NCBI RefSeq assembly: GCF_900497805.2
Contig: NW_020954562.1
Span: 24,953,722-25,017,721 of the forward strand
Direction: 5' to 3'
Origin: Vombatus ursinus
Taxonomy: Eukaryota; Chordata; Mammalia; Diprotodontia; Vombatidae
DNA: 64,000 nt
The notes under the pieces: model-generated
What the model was told of the DNA's origin: nothing
The model's input: only the letters and a program-made list of their open reading frames with translations
Databases searched by the model: none
Position numbers and translations under genes: made by a program
In this document: positions 56,851 through 64,000 of the stretch, piece by piece
Position numbering within the stretch: position 1 is the first letter of the stretch
How the letters are laid out: each line of letters opens with the position of its first letter

Positions 56851-58250
56851 AGTCTACTTTGTCCCTTGATCCTTAAAAATATAACTAACCTTCCTAAGAC
56901 AAAATACTTGCATTTTAACTAGGGCCTTCTGAAGATAGGACTTGAACTTAAAAAAATAATAATAATAACACAATGGTGGCTGGTGAGGAAGACAGCTCCC
57001 CTCCAAGACTGAAAAGTTTTTGATGGTAGGGATCACATTTATTCACCTTGGCACATACTCCAAGGCTTAGTACAGCAACTTGTACATATCAATCACTTAC
57101 TATATTTGCTAAATTTTGAAGAAATTAAGGGCATGGGAGGGAGGATGTATTTTAGTGTCCTTCCCATCTACCTCTTCAGTAGGTTTCTAGTCTACCAAAA
57201 GTCTGATACATCCCAGATACCAGCATCTGAAATATTAAATATTCCTAGCATGCATACTCAATCCATTTATATATGCACCAATAAATGTAGGGAAATTGTT
57301 GATGTCAAATTCAGAAAGGAAAAAGGTGTAGCCAAGAATAACTGCTTAGCTGTGTTCCTTTCCCTAACTATCTCTCTGGAATTTGTTTCTCTTTTAATAC
57401 ATGTTCTGGTCAATTCACTTTGACTAAAACCTTAATGCATCAATAGTGGCATATCAATAAACTCTGGTTCAGATTTTGGACCAAAGAAAACATCCTTGAA
57501 ATTATTTTCAAGGCTACCCAATTGTTCAAGTGCCCCTATCCTTTATGCATTTGATTTTTTGTGTCTACACAAATGTCAGCTATTTTTGAAAAGATAAGTC
57601 TTAAGGGTAGGACCTTGACTCTAATTTGATTTACTTCCTTATGCATTTCTCCAAGCACCTAGCAGAGTGATCTGAATCTTGTATATATTCAAATGTTCTC
57701 AATCTTTTTTTGAAAAAACAAAGGACAGAAATTTAAATAAATATCACTTCATTCATCACTAGGTTTTTTCTTATTACCTGAATTGGGTCAGTCTAGTGTT
57801 TGCTTCTCTTAAAGGACTGCAATCATGTCGATGATCCTAACACCCACTGTTCTTAATACCCTGATGATTTTTGTATTGTGTTAACTGAAGCCAGAGGGAT
57901 GGGATTTGCCCTTATCAGAAGATAAAGTTTCATTTGATTCTAAGTTGTTCAGATATTCAAATCACTTAGACTTGCAAAAGCCACACTTTACTTAGAATAA
58001 TTCTATGAGTTATGTTTTCTTTTAATAAACTCAGTGGGGATAGAATTATGGTAAATATTCAATTAAGAATCATTTTTACTATGTTTGCCAAATGGTAAAC
58101 TTTTTCTTATTCTCTTCATAAAATTATTTAGGTAAAGGTGATTGCACTAATCCATTCTATCTATCTATCAATCCATCCATCTATTTATCTATCTAATATG
58201 TAGCAGGCATGTCTATGTGTAATCCCACATATATATTTTGAAGTGCCAGT
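56851..58250. other. no gene; unassigned with L2 tail scraps
   Basis: 57010-57085 and 57610-57670 resemble L2 3' ends. 58140-58195 is a (CTAT)n run. The rest has no recognised feature. The longest open frame (57106-57423, plus) has no known motif. Confidence 0.4.
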
Positions 58251-58254
58251 TTTT

Positions 58255-58345
58255 ATATAGATAAAAACTATTAGCACAATGCCTGGCACATAGTAGGCAC
58301 TTAATAAATGCCTGGTGATTGAGTGAATGAATGAATACTTTTTGT
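58255..58345 (+). mobile_element. L2/MIR 3' end
   Basis: 'gcacaatgcctggcacatag', taggcacttaataaatgcc, then (tgaa)n. Confidence 0.7.
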
Positions 58346-59460
58346 ATTGTGACATTAAGAGAGAAATCAATCCTGCAACCAATGCCAAGGCCTCAGAAAA
58401 ATATAACTGAATTATAATATTAGACTTGTTATTGCCATAGATTGACATATCAGCTTTTATTGTAGCCTCATTTGAAGTACATATGGTTTTGAATATTTTA
58501 ATTTTAATCATTGTATGCTGCATGGAAAAAAGCAATACTTGTTTTCTCAGTGTGTGTGAGGGTCTAAACACATATTCTGACTTTGATCAGCATGTTTGAT
58601 ATAGGATTATTTTGGGAAGAAGGATATAACCAATTTATTTATTTACTTTTAATTTAATAAAATAGAAAATGTCACCTAGATAATGAAATTGCATTAATAT
58701 AGTTCTAACCAAATTTGCTAAACTTGGTAAGGATCATGATGTGCTCTGGATTGAAATATTATACTATAAATGACAAAGGCATTATTACCTGGAACCTTGC
58801 CCTAGTAATAAAAATAAGCGATCATTATAGCAAATCCATAAATATAGGGATTGATTCTACCAAAGCATATTGGCACCTTCTGTTAAACTTAGTATCTTAG
58901 ACAGTTCCATAGAGAACATAGTTTAGTATGGGTTGGGGGCAAGGTCGCTCTTTGTCTCTCTCTGTCTCTGTGTCTATGTCTCTATCTCTGTCTCTGTCTC
59001 TGTCCCTCTGTCTCTCTCTGTCTCTCTCTGTCTTGCTGTCCCTCTTTCTCTCTCATCAGTGGTTTCACATGGAGAGACCTCCAGAAGATTCCCAAGGTGC
59101 CTCTGTTGTCCTTAGGTTGTCTGCTTTTCTTCTAAATCTGGAGCTCCCCAAGAAGAGATCAAATGGCCCTGAGGCTAAAGATCCTTAGGGATTGACCTTT
59201 ATCCAGCTGAATCCATGAGCCCTGAATGAACAGCAGACAGCCCCTGGGAAAACGTCCCCTGGTCCAACAACATATGCCACTCTAGCCCTACATTGTTGAA
59301 CGACAACTTCTTTTTGTGTCTTTTCTTTCCTAGTATCCTTTATAGATTCCCACCAATGTTCCCTTTCCTAAATGTGGGCATCCCTTGGGGTCCATTTGAG
59401 TCTTCTCTTTACACCCACTTCTGGTGATCTCCTCAGCTCCTCTGGGTTTTGCCATTAAAA
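58346..59460. other. no gene; (TCTCTG)n array
   Basis: A degenerate TCTCTG/TCTGTC array at 58952-59055. The flanking sequence is unassigned. Confidence 0.5.
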
Positions 59461-59466
59461 AAAAAT

Positions 59467-59590
59467 TGGAGCAGCTAGGTGGTGCAGTGAACAGAGCTCT
59501 GGGCTTGGAGTCAGGAGGACCTGAGTTCAAATGCAACCTCACACACTTAACACTTACTAGCTGTGTGACCCTGGGCAAGTCACTTAACCC
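59467..59590 (+). mobile_element. CORE-SINE without RTE tail
   Basis: 'ggagcagctaggtggtgcag', 'gagtcaggaggacctgagtt', 'gctgtgtgaccctgggcaag', and it ends in a TC-rich run (atctctctctgtatctc) instead of poly(A). Confidence 0.85.
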
Positions 59591-59905
59591 CAATCTCTCT
59601 CTGTATCTCTTTCTCCTTTCACATTTCTTTGTCTCTTCCTCTCTCACGCTCTTCTTTCCTGTTTTTGCTTCTCTTTTTGCTTCTCTTTTTGCAACTTACT
59701 GCTATGCGACTAATAGCCCTTTCTACATGAGTTTGAATAATTCCTCTGACCCATACTTCTTGTGTGACTACTCAGCCCTAGTTTCTTCACATGTAAAACA
59801 GAAATATATCTTCCACTCACATATAAAATGAGATAATGTAAGTGCTTTGCTAGCTTTAAAAGTACTATGTAAATGTCAGTTAAATTAAAAAAAACAGGAC
59901 CTCAG
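59591..59905. other. no gene recognised
   Basis: A TC-rich run, then 59760-59885 resembling a MIR 3' part (acatgtaaaacagaaatata; atgagataatgtaagtgctt). Confidence 0.4.
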
Positions 59906-59909
59906 TCAA

Positions 59910-60090
59910 TTTGCAAGCATTTATTAAGTACTTACAATTACTTATCACAACACAAAGAAAGGCAAGACAATCGCTGCTCTCAATGTGCTCACAGTCTACA
60001 AGAGGAGACAACATGCAATCAACTACGCGCACTCAAAATACATACAGGATAAATTGAGATTAGCCTCAGAGGGAAAGGACTTGAAATAGA
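59910..60090 (-). mobile_element. L2 fragment
   Basis: 'gcaagcatttattaagtact', 'gctctcaatgtgctcacagt', 'agacaacatgcaatcaacta' in minus-strand L2 order. Confidence 0.55.
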
Positions 60091-60740
60091 ATGGGTATTC
60101 AAAAAAAAATTCAATTTTAGATCATTACCATTCTATGTTGGCAGGATAAAGAGAAGTAATAAATCAGGGGAAAAAATTTTCTAATAGGGCTGATAAAATG
60201 TCCCACATGAAAGAGGAAAAAGAGCCCCACCCAAAAAGGCATGATGACATATAATGGAAGTCCCCTGATCCCCAGTTAGAAGTATACCCACACATTCCTG
60301 TTCTGGTCTACAAATCACATGATCAGAAGACAGACAATTGATTGGCTGCTTAAGAGAAACTGGGATAGAATTGAAAGGCAATAGCTAACTTTGCACTTGG
60401 TATGGCTTTTTTCCTACTAACCTGGATTTGGGTGAGAGAGACGATGCTACGAGGGGAGAAGGACTTAGTGGGATAAAGGCTAAGTAAGAACTGAATTAAG
60501 TCTGAACTCACTCTCCTCAGGGACCAAAGTGGTAAAGGGCAGATTGTGCACCAAGGGGCCATGACTGTGATTTTATTGGCAAACATATTCAAGTTTATTT
60601 TTATAGAAAATGTATATATGTATACATAAACAGACATAGATGCACTTATGTTTGTTAAATGGAGTTATGTTTAATATATTATATATGCATGTATATGTAT
60701 CTGCATGTAAACAAATACATATCTGTGTATGTGTATGTTA
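60091..60740. other. no gene; unassigned, TATG microsatellite
   Basis: A TATG/TGTA-rich array at 60608-60735. The rest is unassigned. Confidence 0.45.
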
Positions 60741-60744
60741 TGGA

Positions 60745-61013
60745 TAGACAGAATAAACATTTATTAAGTACCTACTATGTCCCAGGCACTGTGCTAAACA
60801 ATTTATAAATACAATCTTATTTGATCCTCACAGCAGCCCTATAAGGTAGGTGTTATTATTATCTTCATTTTACAGTTGAGGAAACTGAAGCAAACAAGAT
60901 TAAGTGACTTGCCCAGGGTCACATAGTCATCAAGTGTCTGAAGTCAGATTTGAAGAAGATAAGTCTTTCTGACTCCAGGCCTTGTGCTCTATCCACTATG
61001 CCACCTAGCCTCC
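60745..61013 (-). mobile_element. MIR/CORE-SINE, full length
   Basis: 'aaacatttattaagtaccta', 'ctatgtcccaggcactgtgc', 'tgatcctcacagcagcccta', 'ttgcccagggtcacatagtc', and the head 'gctctatccactatgccacc'. It carries the complete range from the tRNA-like head to the MIR/L2-type tail. Confidence 0.85.
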
Positions 61014-61425
61014 ATATGTATACATATATGTATGATACATATATATGTGTGTATGTATAAGTGATTTTATGTCTGTGTGTATGTGGATGTATATATGTGT
61101 GTGTGTTGTTTGTATATATGTGTATGTATACACACACATTCTCCCTCTTTTTTGTCTACCTGTCAATAATTTTGGGGCCAATAAACTCTCAATTATGTCT
61201 CATACATTTTATACATTCTTCATCTTTTTTATCCACCCTTCAATATGCCATTTGTAGTCCATATACATATGCATATGCACATAAACACGCTTTCTTCCTT
61301 TTTTCACCAACCTCTCAATTAACTTGGCTGTGGCCAACAATGGCTGTGGCCATTATATATGTACATACATACATATATATATATATACACACATATATAT
61401 GCATGCACACACATACACACGTACT
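61014..61425. repeat. TATG/TG/CA microsatellites
   Basis: (TA)(TG)-rich arrays at 61014-61135 and 61355-61420, with a C/T-rich unassigned spacer. Confidence 0.8.
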
Positions 61426-61459
61426 CTCTCTTTCACATTCTTCCCTTTTTTTCACCTTT

Positions 61460-61722
61460 TGTTGTTGTTGCTGCTCAGTCATTTCAGTCATGTCTGATTC
61501 TCTGTGACCCCATTTAAGGTTTTCCTCGCAAAGATATACTGGAATGATTTGCTATTTCCTCCTCCAGTTCATTTTATACATGAGGAACTGAGAAAAACTG
61601 GGTTAAGTGACTTGTCTGAGATCACACAGCTAGTAAGTGTCTAAGGCCAGATTTGAACTCATAAAAATGAGTCTTCCTGACTCCAGGTCCAGCACTCTAA
61701 CCACTGTACCACCTACCTATCA
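61460..61722 (-). mobile_element. Mar-1-type CORE-SINE with RTE tail, full length
   Basis: Tail 'gttgttgttgctgctcagtc' and gtgaccccatttaaggtttt, 'cctccagttcattttataca', 'gagatcacacagctagtaag', head 'ccactgtaccacctacctat'. Confidence 0.85.
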
Positions 61723-62550
61723 AGAAATCAATTTGTGGACATAATTGCAAGTTTATTAGACAAAACATACTCATGCATTTTCTAAAAAAAGAAAAAACTT
61801 ATTTGCTGACTCAGAAGGACTGAAATAAGTTATAAAATACAAAATAGTTAAAATAGCTAATTTAAAAAGTAATGTTGAAAAATTAATGGAAGCCTATCAG
61901 TTCTCTTAAAAAAAACTAACAATAAGCCATGAAAGGATAAAAAATTGTATTTGGAAGAATGCAACAATTTTTTCTTTCCCTCTGCAATGTTCAAAGATCA
62001 ATATTTATGGCAGGTTTTCCTTTTCCTCAGAAGTAATTTTCTTTATTTGTTCTTGATAGCCTAAAAAGATAGAGATATAATATTGAAAAAATATTGCCAA
62101 AGAATCCATAATAGCTATACTGAAATTGAAGCATCTAATATTAAAGGTCTTTAAAAATTGTTCAATGAATTTAGGATCAGAATTTCTATGCTTACATCTA
62201 TACTCCTTTCTGTACAACCCATCTTAGACTTAGCATCAATTCCTAACATGTGACTACTTGTAAATATCTTCCATCTTTCCTGTCACCAGTGGTAGATCCT
62301 TTTACTGACTGAAATTCCTACCCAAAACTGGTCCCTACCTTTTCCCTCTCCTCATTGCAAGCCCAGGTTATAAAATTGGAGAATGAAAAGGATGAACCCA
62401 TTTCTCTGCTGCTGCTATTTCCACTACTCCCTTTCCATAGGAGAATATGAGTTAGAGTTAAAAGGCCCTAAGTGTTAATCTAGGCCAGGGCTCAGCAGAT
62501 GCACTAGAAGATTTGCTAATCCCTTCTTTTGTAGTTTAATCTCATTAAAC
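61723..62550. other. no gene or repeat recognised
   Basis: AT-rich unassigned sequence. Confidence 0.45.
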
Positions 62551-62554
62551 AATC

Positions 62555-62700
62555 CATGAAGGTTATTTTTACAAATAGGGAAACTGAAACCAAAAGAGGT
62601 GAAAGGACATTCCGCAAGGTCACACAACTAAGAAGTTATAAAGTCAGAATTTGGACCCATCTCCTCTGACTCCAAATCCAGTGCTTTTAGCACCATTCCC
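62555..62700 (-). mobile_element. MIR fragment
   Basis: 'caaatagggaaactgaaacc', aaggtcacacaactaagaag and 'actccaaatccagtgctttt'. Confidence 0.7.
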
Positions 62701-63715
62701 TGGATGCCTCTTTCAGCCCAGGGGGGAAACAAGATCAATGATTTAGTTGACTGCAACCATATCTATGGAACATAGTTAAGAAGCAAAAATTATCACATTG
62801 ATTTTAGTGGTGGAGAAACTGAAGCTCCAAGTAGTCTTCCAGACCTCTCAGAGGGCTGGAGCAGAGTCAAGACTTAAATTGCTTAATGTAAGATAGGTTA
62901 CCCCATGTCAGAAATGTATAGCCACATGAGTTGTCAAAAGGTATTGACAGAGTTCCAAGGTCACTTTATGAATAAAGAGATAACTCTTGGAAGAACTCAG
63001 AAAGCTCCTATGACCCCTATGGACTATGGCCTCATCTTTTCAGGGCATGTAGAAATTTTGAACATCTCCTTCATATGGCCCACTGACCTTATAGTCTTAA
63101 TATCCTTTCTTAGCCTTTAGACCTTATCATCATTCTTCATCACTGCCAAGAAAAGCTATCACACTTTTCCCTTCAGATGTCAGAGGTAAGGAATGGCAAA
63201 AGGGGAAGATCTCAGTTCTGTAGTAAAGTAAGACATGTATTCTATGTATTCTAACTGGGAATTTCTCATGTATTTCCTTATAGAAATCTTGATAGTTATG
63301 GCTGTTAGAGTCTTCAGAGTTGTGAAACCATACTTTAGATAAATAAAAAGTCAAATTGACTGTTTGTTGCCTTCTGACCTGAGGATGTAATTACAGGGCA
63401 AATATTTCTTTTTAGTAGGAAAATATGTTCTGAGTTCTAAGCAGTTGATTAAAAAAAATCTGGGACACAGCATTTGTGAGCTGGAGATCTACCCATATCT
63501 TTTGCGAGTTAGCACCATACAATTTTATGGACTTGTATACCATAAAGATATTCAGACCCAGATAATGTGCTATTAGCTATGGGTTGATAATTTTCAATTT
63601 CCTTTGTCTAGCATGATGAAACAATTTCATATTTCTATTTAAAATTTTTATGTTATGCTGAAATACATTTTTTGTTTTGATAACTTTTTTTTAAAATAAC
63701 ATTTTCCCAGATATA
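62701..63715. other. no gene or repeat recognised
   Basis: 62800-62860 may be another MIR scrap (agtggtggagaaactgaagc). Nothing else was recognised. Confidence 0.45.
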
Positions 63716-63716
63716 A

Positions 63717-63717
<1 letters not shown>

Positions 63718-63757
<40 letters not shown>
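63718..63757. repeat. (AC)n microsatellite
   Basis: An uninterrupted AC run of about 19 units. Confidence 0.95.
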
Positions 63758-63759
<2 letters not shown>

Positions 63760-64000
63760 AACACCAAACCAAGTCTTCCCTGGTAAAAGAGAAAATTAAT
63801 TAAGCATAACTAACCACGTCAGACAGTGCATGCAACATTTCACACACATAGCACCCCCACCCCCATTTCTCTAAGGGAAAAGAGTGATATAGTTGCTCTT
63901 CTCTTTAATGGGGCCCAAATTACACTTGTTTGAAATACATTTTTTATTGTTACTTGCTTGTTTTGTTTTTTGTTTGTTTATTTATTTTTTGTTTTCAACA
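63760..64000. other. unassigned; possible start of an L1 3' end
   Basis: The last 60 bases are T/G-rich and finish gttttcaaca, the pattern with which minus-strand L1/HAL1 3' ends begin after their T-run (compare tagttttcaacattcactt at 36441). It would continue beyond the window. Confidence 0.3.

Noticed and set aside
61061-61507. 148-codon open frame rich in Tyr, Ile, His and Thr
   Set aside because: It runs through TATG/CA microsatellites and into a SINE; no real protein is likely.

Overview
The window looks like intergenic or deep intronic DNA from a marsupial nuclear genome, more likely Australian than not, although the species cannot be fixed from sequence alone. The evidence is the repeat content. 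It holds CORE-SINEs with a tRNA-like head (GGCAGCTAGGTGGTGCAGTG) and, in many copies, an RTE/BovB-like tail; an RTE LINE; marsupial-style L1 and HAL1 (half-L1) elements; abundant old L2, L3/CR1 and MIR copies; a few hAT-type DNA transposons; and two LTR-retroelement fossils. Base composition is AT-rich. I found no host protein-coding exon, rRNA, tRNA gene or CRISPR that I can support. Every coding-like stretch I recognise is LINE debris.

Layout: 1-705 is an L2 relic. It abuts a 2.6 kb RTE relic (690-3340, minus) with readable endonuclease and reverse-transcriptase motifs. 3.5-16.5 kb is mostly old L2, L3, MIR and Mar-1-type SINE debris between unassigned stretches, with a hAT insertion inside a SINE at 8320-8536 and L1 3' ends at 15.35-16.44 kb. 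17-24.8 kb holds more SINE/L2 debris, microsatellites (including one broken by an assembly gap) and a candidate conserved non-coding block near 20-20.7 kb. 24,980-27,710 is an LTR-retroelement copy with the layout of a reverse-transcribed RNA (R-U5-internal-U3-R-poly(A), about 18-bp target-site duplications), suggesting LINE-mediated retroposition. 30.1-33.9 kb is a three-layer nest: L3/CR1 split by an L1, itself split by a second L1. 34.5-42.4 kb is another dense nest: 110-bp inverted repeats around an L1 5' end, an LTR and a full-length HAL1, followed by a rearranged L1. 44.4-46.3 kb is a second, older HAL1-like copy. 49.5-56.6 kb holds L1, L3, MIR and hAT debris and a shortened HAL1. The last 7 kb is sparse.

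Nothing here works together as a gene system. The functional logic is parasitic: RTE-type LINEs supply the machinery that Mar-1-type SINEs borrow through a shared tail, L2 does the same for MIR, and L1 for HAL1 and probably for the LTR-element retrocopy. Family names are from recognition by eye; no database search was run, and most boundaries are good only to about 10-30 bases except where target-site duplications fix them.
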